Shown here in pieces: positions 1 to 9,177 of a DNA stretch of 64,000 nucleotides. The notes below the pieces were generated by a model. It worked only from the letters and a program-made list of their open reading frames with translations. It did no database searches and was not told the DNA's origin. The position numbers and the translations under genes were made by a program. The DNA is from Telluribacter humicola (lineage in GTDB: Bacteria > Bacteroidota > Bacteroidia > Cytophagales > Spirosomataceae), in contig NZ_JAFIQT010000001.1 in the NCBI RefSeq assembly GCF_017355935.1, positions 2,108,001 through 2,172,000 on the forward strand, in the 5' to 3' direction. The first letter of the stretch is position 1; every line of letters begins with the position of its first letter.

Positions 1-1
1 A

Positions 2-1036
2 ACGACTGTCCCGATGGCTGATGGGGGCGAAGGTACTACTTCGGTACTTACTCGCAACGCCGGAGGTACGCTGGTAGCCGCGCAGGTCAGTGATCCTCTG
101 GGAAGATCTATCAGTGCCGAGTATGGTATATCAGCGGATGGGGCTACGGCTTATCTGGAAATGGCATCGGCCTCCGGTTTGCGCTTACTGGCTCCACAGG
201 AGTATAATCCACTGCATACTACCACCTACGGTACCGGCGAACTACTCAGGCACGCGCTGGACAGGGGTGTGCGCACGATTATACTTGGTATAGGAGGAAG
301 TGCTACTACCGACGGAGGAATCGGAATGGCCGCTGCTCTTGGCTATAAATTCCTTGATGGTGCAGGAGCCGTACTTCCTCCCATAGGTAACTCTATGTCA
401 GCTATTGCCTCTATTGATTCTTCCGAAGTAGATACCCGCCTGCGACAGGTTTCTGTTGTTGTAGCCTGTGACGTGACTAATCCGCTTTACGGGGAGCGGG
501 GAGCCGCCTACATCTACGGGCCACAGAAGGGGGCTGATGAGGCCATGGTAAGGCAGCTCGATGCCGGGCTGCGCAATCTGGCTCAGGTGGCCGCTACTAC
601 CTTTGAAGAGGATATAAGTCAAATGCCTGGAGCGGGCGCAGCGGGTGGGGTAGGAGCCGGTGCACTGTGGTTTCTGAACGCTAAACTACGGGAAGGTGTC
701 AGGATCGTAATGGAGCAGACCCGGCTGGCTGAGAAAATCGAGCAGGCCGATCTGGTTATAACCGGGGAAGGAAAGGTAGATCAACAGACACTCAGTGGTA
801 AGCTGGTAAAAGGACTAGCTGATCTGTGTCAGGAGAAGCAGGTACCCCTGGCAGTAGTATGTGGTACCCTGCTTATCTCACCGGCTGAAGCTCAGGAAGC
901 CGGTATCACCTATGCAGTATCCGTACTTAACCGGCCACAGAGCCTGGAAGCAGCCCAATCCGTAGCCTTTGAGCGGGTGCGGGAAGCAACTTTTCATTTG
1001 GTACGGTTGTTTTATTCTGGGATGAAGAGAGGGTAG
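2..1036 (+). CDS. Glycerate kinase, 5' end cut by the window
   Basis: This is a glycerate kinase of the GlxK/GarK type, which phosphorylates D-glycerate using ATP in the cytoplasm. The reading frame is open from base 2 and reads TTVP before the motif MADGGEGT, which in full-length members lies roughly 60-70 residues from the N-terminus, so the first in-window ATG at 14 is internal. Other family signatures are ILGIGGSATTDGGIGM, VVACDVTNPLYG, a glycine-rich stretch PGAGAAGGVGAG, and VITGEGKVDQQTLSGK. The C-terminus is complete, ending in a TAG at 1034-1036. The next gene, uvrC, is on the same strand about 150 bases downstream and is functionally unrelated. Family assignment is firm; only the N-terminus is missing. 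Confidence 0.93.
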   Translation, partial: TTVPMADGGEGTTSVLTRNAGGTLVAAQVSDPLGRSISAEYGISADGATAYLEMASASGLRLLAPQEYNPLHTTTYGTGELLRHALDRGVRTIILGIGGSATTDGGIGMAAALGYKFLDGAGAVLPPIGNSMSAIASIDSSEVDTRLRQVSVVVACDVTNPLYGERGAAYIYGPQKGADEAMVRQLDAGLRNLAQVAATTFEEDISQMPGAGAAGGVGAGALWFLNAKLREGVRIVMEQTRLAEKIEQADLVITGEGKVDQQTLSGKLVKGLADLCQEKQVPLAVVCGTLLISPAEAQEAGITYAVSVLNRPQSLEAAQSVAFERVREATFHLVRLFYSGMKRG

Positions 1037-1183
1037 TAAGAGCAAATTCAGGGTAGTTTATGCACTATCGTCCATCCCTCTACTTACAAATGCTTTGTTC
1101 TATCTGCTACAATTGTGTAGGCAGATAGCTTCCCTTCTTTTTGTGATAGTTTTATATCTACCTCTTGGTTTTATTTGTTGCTA

Positions 1184-2995
1184 ATGGCTGATTTTAATTA
1201 TAAAGCAGAGCTTGCCAGAATACCGTCCGATCCGGGTGTGTACAGGTATTTTGATGATAAGGATGAGGTAATCTACGTGGGTAAAGCCAAGAATCTGAAA
1301 AACCGCGTGAGTAGCTACTTTGTGAAGTCTAACCAGCACGACCGCAAGACCAAGCGACTTGTGAGTCAGATTCGCCGGATTGAATTTACGATAGTACCCA
1401 CGGAGTGGGATGCGCTACTACTGGAGAATCAGCTGATCAAGCGCTTCCAGCCCCGGTTCAACATACTCCTGCGCGACGACAAGACGTACCCCTTTATCCT
1501 GATTACCAATGAGCGGTTTCCCCGGGTAATGACCACCCGACGGATCGATCGTACAGCCGGTACCTACTATGGGCCTTTTGCTAACCTGAGGGCTATGTAC
1601 GCGCTGCTGGATATGTTTAAGTCTTTGTATAACCTCCGGTCGTGTCACCTGAACCTCTCGAAAGAGAACGTAGAAGCGGGTAAGTTCAAGGTGTGTCTGG
1701 AGTACCATATCGGCAACTGCAAAGGTCCCTGTGAAGCTAAGATTACGGAAGAGGAGTACAACGTACAGATTGACCAGATCAACCATATCCTAAAAGGTAA
1801 TCTATCCCTGCCGCAGCAGTACTTTAAACAACAGATGCTGGATGCAGCCGAGCAAATGGCTTTTGAGCAGGCCCACGAATGGAAAACGAAGATTGAACTG
1901 CTGGATGACTTCAAGAGTAAAGCGACGGTAGTGAATCCGCGTATTGGTGATGTAGATGTACTTACTATTGTTTCCGATGAAGATGCGGCTTACCTCAACT
2001 TCATGAAGATCACCAACGGCTACGTAGTAGCTACGCAGACGTTTGAAATAAAGAAAAAGCTCGATGAAAGTGATGAGGACCTGCTGGCGATGATGATCGT
2101 GGAAATGCGGGAGCAATACGGTACCCAGGCCAAAGAACTTATCTCTAATCTGAAGCCGGATATTGATCTAAAGTTAGATATTACCATTCCACAGATCGGG
2201 GATAAGAAAAAGCTGCTGGATATGTCGATGAAGAATGTAATGTACTTCCGGCGTGAAAAAGCAGAACGCAAAGCCGTAGAGGCCTCGGCCACCACCTCAC
2301 GTAAGGATCGGGTACTTATAAAGCTGAAAGCTGACTTACAGATCAAATCTTTGCCCCACAGGATCGAGTGCTTTGATAACTCCAACATCCAGGGTACAAA
2401 TCCGGTGGCAGCTATGGTATGTTTTGTGGATGGCAAACCTTCTAAGAAAGACTATCGCCATTTTACCATCAAGACCGTAGTGGGCCCTAATGACTTTGCC
2501 TCCATGCGTGAGGTAGTAGGACGGCGTTACAGTCGGGTACTGAGTGAGGGCGATCAGCTACCTGACCTTATCGTTGTGGATGGTGGAAAAGGGCAGCTTA
2601 GTGCAGCCTGTGATGCTTTGAAGGAACTGGGACTTTATGGTCAGGTACCTATAATTGGAATAGCCAAGCGTCTGGAAGAAATCTACTTCCCGGAGGATTC
2701 ATTGCCCTTGTATATTGATAAGAAGTCAGAGTCACTCAAACTGATTCAACAGATCAGGGATGAAGCCCACCGCTTCGCGATTACCTACCACCGTGATAAG
2801 CGTAGCCGTAATAGTCTAGTGAGTGAGTTGGAAAATGTAGAAGGCATTGGTAAAGTAACGGCGGCTAAGCTGCTGAAGTACTTCAAGACCTTACGGGCCA
2901 TTCGGGAGAGTTCCGCTGAGCAACTGGCGGTAGTAGTAGGTAGTGACCGGGCTCAAAAGGTAAGAGCCTACTTTGATACAATAGAACAGTCGTAG
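1184..2995 (+). CDS. uvrC: Excinuclease ABC subunit C
   Basis: UvrC makes both incisions around a lesion during nucleotide excision repair, after UvrA/UvrB damage recognition. The N-terminal GIY-YIG nuclease (residues about 9-90, with DPGVYRYFD and IYVGKAKNLKNRV) is followed by four cysteines at 154, 171, 179 and 183, spaced like the iron-sulfur ligands of other UvrC proteins. A UVR segment lies near residues 200-235, the RNase H-like C-terminal nuclease near 375-500 (IECFDNSNIQGTNPVA, DLIVVDGGKGQL), and a helix-hairpin-helix end has VEGIGKVTAAKLL. Length (603 aa) is normal. I chose the ATG at 1184 (MADFNYK) over an in-frame TTG nine bases upstream because it gives a standard N-terminus. Confidence 0.97.
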   Translation: MADFNYKAELARIPSDPGVYRYFDDKDEVIYVGKAKNLKNRVSSYFVKSNQHDRKTKRLVSQIRRIEFTIVPTEWDALLLENQLIKRFQPRFNILLRDDKTYPFILITNERFPRVMTTRRIDRTAGTYYGPFANLRAMYALLDMFKSLYNLRSCHLNLSKENVEAGKFKVCLEYHIGNCKGPCEAKITEEEYNVQIDQINHILKGNLSLPQQYFKQQMLDAAEQMAFEQAHEWKTKIELLDDFKSKATVVNPRIGDVDVLTIVSDEDAAYLNFMKITNGYVVATQTFEIKKKLDESDEDLLAMMIVEMREQYGTQAKELISNLKPDIDLKLDITIPQIGDKKKLLDMSMKNVMYFRREKAERKAVEASATTSRKDRVLIKLKADLQIKSLPHRIECFDNSNIQGTNPVAAMVCFVDGKPSKKDYRHFTIKTVVGPNDFASMREVVGRRYSRVLSEGDQLPDLIVVDGGKGQLSAACDALKELGLYGQVPIIGIAKRLEEIYFPEDSLPLYIDKKSESLKLIQQIRDEAHRFAITYHRDKRSRNSLVSELENVEGIGKVTAAKLLKYFKTLRAIRESSAEQLAVVVGSDRAQKVRAYFDTIEQS

Positions 2996-3027
2996 GTCTA
3001 TCAAAATATTGAAAAGCCCTATAAAGC

Positions 3028-3057
3028 AAAAGGAGTGGCCATATGGCCACTCCTTTT
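3028..3057. terminator. Bidirectional terminator between uvrC and gldN
   Basis: This is a perfect 30-base palindrome: an A4 tract, a GGAGTGGCC arm, an ATAT centre, the complementary arm and a T4 tract. It sits between the convergent ends of uvrC (stop 2995) and gldN (stop 3081), and both strands end the hairpin in a T tract. This is the expected geometry of a shared intrinsic terminator. Confidence 0.85.
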
Positions 3058-3080
3058 CTATTTTCGAATACTCAATCCTA

Positions 3081-4157
3081 CTAGTACTCCCACAGACCGT
3101 GCTCAAGCTCCATAAGCTCCTGCTCGTACTGTAGAGATTTCAGCAAAGCTTCTTTGTCATTCTTGTAGATTGACAGGAAATCTTTGTTGTTAGGGTTAGA
3201 GTACTTGATAACACGTCCGTAGAATAAACGAAGATCAAGTGCATCAGCCAGATTTTTGTGCTGAGCCTGGTTCTGGGTGTTATACCAGATGTACTTCTTC
3301 TGATCGCTTCTGAACAGACGATCTATATCCTTGTACTTGAAGTAAGCAACAGGTATCTCCATACCGGTTGCTGTGTTCTGCTCGGCTGGAAGTAGAATAC
3401 CAATACTCTGAATATCCATGTACAGGCGCGAGCGCTTCTTGTCGAAAGTCCACTCTTCTTTCATTTCAAGCAGACTTAGCTGATCCGGGAAGAACTCCTC
3501 TTCGGTAGCTGCCATCATTACATCCTGCTGGAAGTCATCGGCGGGCTTAACCTCTTCGACGGGCTTCTCTTCTTTCGCTGCTGCTCCTTTTTTACCCTTT
3601 GCGGTAGTAGTAGACTTCTTTGGAGCTGGTGCTCCCCATCCGTCATCCTCCACAGCGGCAGTCTTCTTAGTATCCTTCTTAGGGGTCCCCCAGCCATCAT
3701 CAGCTGGTTTTTCAGAAGACTTGGTAGCGTCAGCAGGCTTAGCATCCCAACCTCCTCCATCCGCTGGTTGTGGCTTACCAAAACCGGCCGCGATTTCCTC
3801 AGCTGACAGCCCTACTGTCTGGTTAGGCATCAGCAGTTTCTTCCGCAGTTGATCCGTAGTAAGCTCCGTCACGCACGAATCCGTAGCGTAAGCAGGGATA
3901 AGACCCGCTTTGGCAGCTTCCAGAAGATAGCGGGTAATCTCATTGTTCGATGAAAACATCGGGAGATTTTGCTTCTCTTTCAGGTCAACTCTACGCCAAA
4001 GCGTACGCTTCATCATTATATCATTCTGATCAATGGGGCGTGCCGACAGCTGATTGTCTTTCGACTCATCTCTCTCCTGAGCATTAGCTACCGTAGTACC
4101 CATTGTCAGTGAAAGGATAGACCATGCTATAACTTTACCATTCATTCTCATAGCCAC
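3081..4157 (-). CDS. gldN: Type IX secretion / gliding protein GldN with a long WG-containing linker
   Basis: GldN (PorN) is a periplasmic component that forms a ring with the GldK lipoprotein beneath the outer membrane in the type IX secretion and gliding machinery. An N-terminal signal peptide ends near ANAQ (residues 24-27). The conserved N-terminal part has MMKRTLWRRVDLKEKQNLP, and the conserved C-terminal part has LDLRLFYGRVIKYSNP near the end. Between them, residues about 126-208 form a Pro/Ala/Lys/Asp-rich low-complexity linker with tryptophans at 137, 156 and 174 in GGW or DGWG settings. At 358 aa it is longer than most GldN proteins I know, and the linker explains the excess. It follows gldM by 44 bases in the same operon. 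The start could instead be the third Met, four codons in. Confidence 0.93.
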   Translation of the reverse strand: MAMRMNGKVIAWSILSLTMGTTVANAQERDESKDNQLSARPIDQNDIMMKRTLWRRVDLKEKQNLPMFSSNNEITRYLLEAAKAGLIPAYATDSCVTELTTDQLRKKLLMPNQTVGLSAEEIAAGFGKPQPADGGGWDAKPADATKSSEKPADDGWGTPKKDTKKTAAVEDDGWGAPAPKKSTTTAKGKKGAAAKEEKPVEEVKPADDFQQDVMMAATEEEFFPDQLSLLEMKEEWTFDKKRSRLYMDIQSIGILLPAEQNTATGMEIPVAYFKYKDIDRLFRSDQKKYIWYNTQNQAQHKNLADALDLRLFYGRVIKYSNPNNKDFLSIYKNDKEALLKSLQYEQELMELEHGLWEY

Positions 4158-4201
4158 TGATGTCTTTTTTGATTTTTCTTTATAACGATATAAAACCTAA
4201 A

Positions 4202-5794
4202 TCAGTATAACGGAATGATACGAGTTTGGTTCCCCATTTCAACATCGCTGATATTTCCGCGGAAATTCCGGCGCTGTACACCCAGAATCTCTACTACATA
4301 ACGGTCACCAGACTCGGCCTGCTGAGCCAGAGAAGAAATAGAACCCCCACCATTCAGCGTTATCGGTCCTGCTACACGACGATTACCACGAGCCAGAGAA
4401 ACCTGGATCTGATTTACGCGGAACTGTGCATCTTCAGGAGAGAAATTCTTGAAACTCTCATCCGCAATAGCAAGTACCTGAAGGCTACGGGCACCTGATG
4501 CCGGTACACCGCGACGCTCATCCAGCGCTGCACCGTTCACCCGCACTTCAAGAGATGGCTTGGGTACCCGCGACACGCGGAAATTCTCTTTACCCAGCAG
4601 GTTGCCTTGGTTGTTTACATTCAGAATTACCTGAGCCCTATTAGGTACAATAGTGATACGTCCTTTCTGACCGCTAGGGATGATTTCGGCTCCGTCGGCG
4701 GTGAAGGTTGGGGCCCAAAGCGCACCCAGTGAAGGGCTCTGAATACTTAGCTTGTTAGAGCAACCCAGGTACAAAGGAGGCAGCGTACCGGTTTCGATCT
4801 GGTACGTAGGCTTCGCTACGAAGTACTCATGCTCCAGACGAACCGTAGTATCACGACCTGATGGGGTAGGGAAGGAGATAGTACCTGTCAGTACCCGGCG
4901 AGCCAGACCTTCGGCGTTATAGCCACCACCCTGTGCCGTAAATTCGATGATACCTTTACCATTCTCAACCCGAACCGGTGAACCGTTCAGACTCATACGG
5001 GGAGTAATACCGCTGGCCGAAGCCGCAATAAACATTTCTCCACGGTACTTGGCGCCTGCTGCTACCACTTTGGATTCAGAGCTGATCATAGCCAAAATCC
5101 GGTCAAATTTGATATCCGCGGCTCCCACTTTGCTGGCCAGATACGTAAGTACCTCACCTTCCATACGACGAACGTCAGTTTGCTTCTGGCTAAGTACCGC
5201 CAGAGCTGCTGCTACGGGAGTCTGTGCAAAGTTCAGTTCAGCAAAGTCTTTGTTACGCTGGTCTGGGTTGGTGCTGGCAACCGGATCCTGGCTACCATCC
5301 AATGCCAAAGGCTGAAACTTCTGATTGCCGTAGTTACTCAGGCTGTTTACATAGTTGTTCAGACGCTGCTTCAGAGCATAGGCTTTACCATTCTTGTTGG
5401 CGCCAATCATCATCTGAGCTACTTTTTCTTCTTCCGCAGGGTTTTTGATGGCACCTTGTTCATTCATTCCACCACCGGCTTCCTGAATGATCTGTTGCTT
5501 CAGACCATTGATTTCGTTTATAACATCAGCTGACGCTTTACGTACTTCATCAGCCTGTTTCATTACCGTTACGTCGGAAGCGCGGTTACCCGATTTCTCA
5601 ACAGCGGCTTTAATTCTTAGTACGGTTTCTTGATTTATCTTATTAGCTGCCCCAGAAGATAATTCGAGTGAATTGTTGAGTAGAATGAATTTCTCGATGA
5701 TAGCCGAACTTACTTGCAGAGCAAGCATTGCAGTCAGTACCAGATACATCATTCCGATCATCTTCTGACGGGGAGATTCTTTTCCACCTGCCAT
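4202..5794 (-). CDS. gldM: Type IX secretion motor / gliding protein GldM
   Basis: GldM has one inner-membrane helix and a long periplasmic part. With GldL it forms the proton-driven motor that powers type IX secretion and gliding and reaches the GldK/GldN ring. The N-terminus starts MAGGKESPRQKMIGMMYLVL, the family hallmark, with the single membrane helix at residues about 12-35. The rest is periplasmic and shows the expected extended multi-domain character (for example KPTYQIETGTLPPLYLGCSN), ending in a short basic-aliphatic tail (TRIIPLY). Length (530 aa) is normal. It lies 58 bases after gldL and 44 bases before gldN, consistent with one transcript. Confidence 0.96.
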   Translation of the reverse strand: MAGGKESPRQKMIGMMYLVLTAMLALQVSSAIIEKFILLNNSLELSSGAANKINQETVLRIKAAVEKSGNRASDVTVMKQADEVRKASADVINEINGLKQQIIQEAGGGMNEQGAIKNPAEEEKVAQMMIGANKNGKAYALKQRLNNYVNSLSNYGNQKFQPLALDGSQDPVASTNPDQRNKDFAELNFAQTPVAAALAVLSQKQTDVRRMEGEVLTYLASKVGAADIKFDRILAMISSESKVVAAGAKYRGEMFIAASASGITPRMSLNGSPVRVENGKGIIEFTAQGGGYNAEGLARRVLTGTISFPTPSGRDTTVRLEHEYFVAKPTYQIETGTLPPLYLGCSNKLSIQSPSLGALWAPTFTADGAEIIPSGQKGRITIVPNRAQVILNVNNQGNLLGKENFRVSRVPKPSLEVRVNGAALDERRGVPASGARSLQVLAIADESFKNFSPEDAQFRVNQIQVSLARGNRRVAGPITLNGGGSISSLAQQAESGDRYVVEILGVQRRNFRGNISDVEMGNQTRIIPLY

Positions 5795-5852
5795 ATGGTT
5801 CAGTGATCAGTTTTCAGTGAAAGGTTGATTAATTAGTGGGGTCGTGCAAATA

Positions 5853-6677
5853 TCAAGCGTTACCGCGCATTGCAGTCAGCATATTGCCATAGATGTTGTT
5901 CAGAGATGAAATGTTAGTTGTCAGTTTTGACATTTCATTCTTGAATACCTGCGATTCTTTGGTAGCATCTGCCATGTTTTCCATGGCCGCTGTAAGGTTG
6001 CCGTAGAAAGCGTTCATGGCCTTCAGGTGCTTGGTAGTATCCTGCAACTCTAATTCATATACGGCGTTAAGAGCACCCATGTTCTTAGTGATCAACTGGA
6101 ACTGCTCACGGTATGACTGGGCGTCACGGGTAGCATCAGCCATGGATGACATAGCACTGATCGCAACACCATATGACTTGTTCATGTCATTGATAGCAAC
6201 AGAAGCGGACTTTACATTATGTGCGTATTCGTTAGTAGCTACTGTAGCGTCAGTCAGGTCTGACATGCGGCTTACTGTATCAGATAGATTACGGAAACCC
6301 TTACCCAGATTCTCAAATATCTCAGGAGAAATCTTGGCATCAGAAAGCATTTTATCCATACCGGCAGTCAGACCATTTCCGGTACCTACGGCTACTGTTC
6401 TGCCGGTAGTTACACCTGCGCCTGCGTAGTCATCAGCGAGTTCAGGATATACGCGAGACCAATCTGGATCTTTCTGAACGGGTTGTGCAAATGTCTGTAA
6501 AGCATACAGAGCAAAAATTACTGCTTCGGTACCCAGACCGATGGTTAGCATCTCGCTACCACCTTCCCAGTGTTGAATTTTGAAGAGGGCACCAAGTACT
6601 ACTACTGCGGCACCGGCACTGTACAATGTAGGTAGTACTTTATCGAAGAAAAAACTGGAACCGTTGTTCTTAGCCAT
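5853..6677 (-). CDS. gldL: Type IX secretion motor / gliding protein GldL
   Basis: GldL (PorL) is the inner-membrane partner of GldM in the rotary motor of the type IX system. The N-terminus begins MAKNNGSSFFFDKVLPTLYS and carries two transmembrane helices, at residues about 13-33 and 43-64. Between them is the short loop KIQHWEGGSEM with the conserved acidic residues thought to take part in proton use. The C-terminal cytoplasmic part is predicted mostly helical, with repeated MADATKESQ and MNAFYGNLTAAMENMADATKE-like heptads. A conserved DWSRVYPELADDYAG segment lies between. Length (274 aa) is typical. A hairpin separates it from gldK upstream. Confidence 0.95.
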   Translation of the reverse strand: MAKNNGSSFFFDKVLPTLYSAGAAVVVLGALFKIQHWEGGSEMLTIGLGTEAVIFALYALQTFAQPVQKDPDWSRVYPELADDYAGAGVTTGRTVAVGTGNGLTAGMDKMLSDAKISPEIFENLGKGFRNLSDTVSRMSDLTDATVATNEYAHNVKSASVAINDMNKSYGVAISAMSSMADATRDAQSYREQFQLITKNMGALNAVYELELQDTTKHLKAMNAFYGNLTAAMENMADATKESQVFKNEMSKLTTNISSLNNIYGNMLTAMRGNA

Positions 6678-6742
6678 ACTAATTCGGATTGTTTACAATT
6701 ATTATAGGTTGTGAATGAAAAGTTTAGAAGAAGTATTTACAA

Positions 6743-6767
6743 AAGAAGCAGCTTTTCGCTGCTTCTT
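6743..6767 (-). terminator. Hairpin between gldK and gldL (possible attenuator)
   Basis: Two perfectly complementary 10-base arms (AAGAAGCAGC and its complement) enclose a 5-base loop in the 106-base gap between gldK and gldL. On the minus (transcribed) strand the stem is followed by TTTTG, a short T tract. The longer T tract is on the opposite side. It may partly terminate or stabilise transcripts so that gldK and gldLMN are made in different amounts. No second promoter was identified. Confidence 0.55.
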
Positions 6768-6783
6768 ATTTTTTCGTGTTTGG

Positions 6784-7869
6784 TTAGCGAAGCCCGCGAC
6801 CGCGACCCGCGCTGGCACCTCGGCGCCCATCTACATTATCCATAACGCAACGGAAGCCAATGAATGCACGACGCTCGGTTTCGAATTCATAGCTACGGGT
6901 ACCTGTCTGCAGGTAGTAGGCTACATCTTTCCACGAACCACCTTTGATCACCTTACGTGGCTCTGAAGGGTCGTCGTTCTTAGGGTTCATATCCCACATG
7001 ATAGCATTGGCATTGTCAGCAAAGGCATCCAGTGTCCATTCAGCTACGTTACCAGCCATATTATATAAGCCGTATTCGTTCGGATTGTAAGCATTAGCCG
7101 GAGCTGTGTAAGGGTATCCATCCGCGTCGTAGTTACCACGCTGTGGCTTAAAGTTAGCCAGGAAGCATCCCTTACCGTTCATGGTATAGGGGTTACCCCA
7201 GGGGTACTTGGCACTGGCACGACCACCACGAGCTGCCCATTCCCACTCCGCTTCGGTTGGCAGACGGAAAGACGGCGAATAGAACATACCTTCTTTACTG
7301 CGGAAGTCATTGTAAAGATTAGTACGCCACTTACTGAAATACTGAGCAGCGACCCAGTTTACACCTACTACCGGATAGGTATCAAAGGCAGGGTGCATAT
7401 AGTAGTACTCTACCATCGGGTCACCATTGGAGTAGGCAAAGTCCTTCTTCCACACGGTAGTATCAGGATAGTACTTGGTTTTAATCTCTTCTTCACCCAG
7501 TACAGATATCGAGTCAACCATAAGAGCGTCTATAAACTGACGGTACTCGTGGTTGGTAATCTCAGTATCATCCATATAAAATGAACTAATCGTAACACGA
7601 CGGTTCATATTTACCATAGTGGCTGCCAGATCTTCGTCGGCCTGTCCCATCACAAAAGATCCAGATGGAACTGCTACCATCCCTGCCGGTGTAGTCTGAC
7701 GATAACCTTTACGGGCAGTTGCAGTAATTTCTCCATTTGTGACTCCACTCTCTTCACCTTTTCCTCCGCCAAAGCGCTCTTTGATAAAGCCACAACTCTG
7801 CATAAGTACGAGCGAGGCTATCACAAGCAAACTTTTGACTCCGTTCCGATAGAACATGTTTACATTCAT
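6784..7869 (-). CDS. gldK: Type IX secretion / gliding lipoprotein GldK
   Basis: GldK (PorK) is an outer-membrane lipoprotein that forms a periplasmic ring with GldN in the type IX secretion system. An N-terminal hydrophobic stretch leads to Cys26 (LMQSC), the likely lipidation site. The body is a formylglycine-generating-enzyme/sulfatase-modifying fold: VPSGSFVMGQADED, DDTEITNHEYRQFI, PVVGVNWVAAQYFSKW, RLPTEAEWEWAARGG, LYNMAGNVAEWTLD, VIKGGSWKD and a final IGFRCVMD. The family uses this fold structurally rather than as an enzyme. The tail is Arg/Gly-rich. It is the first gene of the gldKLMN cluster. A second in-frame ATG four codons downstream is an alternative start. Confidence 0.95.
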   Translation of the reverse strand: MNVNMFYRNGVKSLLVIASLVLMQSCGFIKERFGGGKGEESGVTNGEITATARKGYRQTTPAGMVAVPSGSFVMGQADEDLAATMVNMNRRVTISSFYMDDTEITNHEYRQFIDALMVDSISVLGEEEIKTKYYPDTTVWKKDFAYSNGDPMVEYYYMHPAFDTYPVVGVNWVAAQYFSKWRTNLYNDFRSKEGMFYSPSFRLPTEAEWEWAARGGRASAKYPWGNPYTMNGKGCFLANFKPQRGNYDADGYPYTAPANAYNPNEYGLYNMAGNVAEWTLDAFADNANAIMWDMNPKNDDPSEPRKVIKGGSWKDVAYYLQTGTRSYEFETERRAFIGFRCVMDNVDGRRGASAGRGRGLR

Positions 7870-8044
7870 GTGGCTTTTGCTATTTTGTATAATTAATGTC
7901 AGTTCTAAAAACGTTAACCTGTAATTGAATAGTATACACTATTTGTTGCCTTATTTTCTCCTGTAATAAATTTCTACTTCTACTCGTCCTAACGAAACCT
8001 ATACATGTTTCGTATATCAGCCCCGGATTTCTTAGTAAAAGCCA

Positions 8045-8052
8045 CAAATATA
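8045..8052 (-). promoter_or_regulatory. Candidate Bacteroidota -7 element upstream of gldK
   Basis: On the minus strand this reads TATATTTG, a full match to the Bacteroidota -7 consensus TAnnTTTG. The upstream -33 partner is weak: a TTG lies at 8077-8079, 24 bases away, slightly outside the usual spacing. It would give a leader of roughly 170 bases before gldK. The rest of the 257-base gldK-PorP gap is AT-rich with no other clear signal. Confidence 0.35.
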
Positions 8053-8126
8053 AATTAAGCTTTGCAAACTGTCTAACAACAATTAGACCAAACCCTCAAA
8101 AAAGTACGCCTTCTACTCCTAATACT

Positions 8127-9095
8127 TTAAAAACGGAATCTGGGGGTACGTACAATAGTTTTTTTGCCCATTTTGGGAGCCGGCAGAGCGTAGGATAGCA
8201 GCACTTCGTAAGACGTGGGCGTTTTGACGGTGGTGCCACCTACTACTATGTCATAAGCCCCGGATAGTCGCAGGGACTGGTCCCGCATCAGGTTAATACC
8301 TGCCATTACTATGATGGCATCCTGATGACGATAGGTTACTCCTCCCCAATAACGTTCGTTATAGGTTGCCATTGCGCCACCCTCTACCGAAAATTCGTTC
8401 AGGTCCGTCTTGACGAGAAAAATAGGCTGAATATCCAGCAGGTACCCGAATTCCAGGAGCATACCGGCATTGAGGTAGTAGGTAGGTACCAGGGGATTGG
8501 TAGCAGTTTCTGACCCTAGTTTATATTTTGCTCTGAGCAGGTGTGTGGCCGACAGTCCCACATAGTAGGCGCTGGTTTCGTAACGTACACCCACCGAAGC
8601 ATCCGGGTGAATTTCGGATACTACGCCGGTTTGAATAAGGGGGTCACCCGGCTCACCGGGGCGAAGGCGGTTGTAGTCAATGGCGCGGCGGTACATACCG
8701 GCGCGGGCACCTACTGCAAAGTTGCCGTTGGTAAGAGGAATGCGATAGGCAGCCGAAAGCTGAAAGTCTTGATTGGTAAGCGGACCGAGGCGGTCGTTGA
8801 GGGCATAGAAGCCTATGCCTATATTTTTGATGGGAACACTAAGGGAAAATAACTGGGTAGAGGCGGCGCCTCCATCGTCAAAAGTGCCCTGATAACCAGC
8901 GTACTGTGAACGGTGTGTGAGCTGAAAGCGGGTAAGTCCGTCGGCACCGGATGCGGCTGGGTTGTAGTAGATTTGATTTAAGGAGAATAAGCTAAACTGT
9001 GGATCCTGCTGTCCAAAGGCCCAGTGTGTAAGTAGCAGCAGGGCTACCGCCAGTGTGCGTGAAGTAAACGTGCGCATCATAAAGGTTAAGGTCAT
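8127..9095 (-). CDS. PorP/SprF-family type IX secretion outer-membrane protein
   Basis: Members of the PorP/SprF family are outer-membrane proteins tied to type IX secretion, gliding or anchoring of secreted adhesins. A signal peptide ends near AFGQQ. The mature start QDPQFSLFSLNQIYYNPAASG is the family hallmark, followed by FQLTHRSQYAGYQGTF, IGFYALNDRLGP, an alternating beta-strand barrel and the C-terminal strand FEVLLSYALP-like segment (SYEVLLSYALPAPK). Length (322 aa) is typical. It lies upstream of gldK on the same strand, separated by 257 bases, as in many Bacteroidota. Two adjacent in-frame Met codons five and six residues in are alternative starts that shorten the signal peptide. Confidence 0.9.
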   Translation of the reverse strand: MTLTFMMRTFTSRTLAVALLLLTHWAFGQQDPQFSLFSLNQIYYNPAASGADGLTRFQLTHRSQYAGYQGTFDDGGAASTQLFSLSVPIKNIGIGFYALNDRLGPLTNQDFQLSAAYRIPLTNGNFAVGARAGMYRRAIDYNRLRPGEPGDPLIQTGVVSEIHPDASVGVRYETSAYYVGLSATHLLRAKYKLGSETATNPLVPTYYLNAGMLLEFGYLLDIQPIFLVKTDLNEFSVEGGAMATYNERYWGGVTYRHQDAIIVMAGINLMRDQSLRLSGAYDIVVGGTTVKTPTSYEVLLSYALPAPKMGKKTIVRTPRFRF

Positions 9096-9177
9096 ATCGG
9101 GACATTTTCTCTGTAAAATACTGCTCCACTGCCCAAAAGTTTAGAGAATAACGCATAATCAGGAAAAAAATTGAGAA

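Noticed and set aside
1175-1183. TTG start upstream of the uvrC ATG
   Set aside because: It would add three residues with no family support, while the ATG at 1184 gives a normal UvrC N-terminus.
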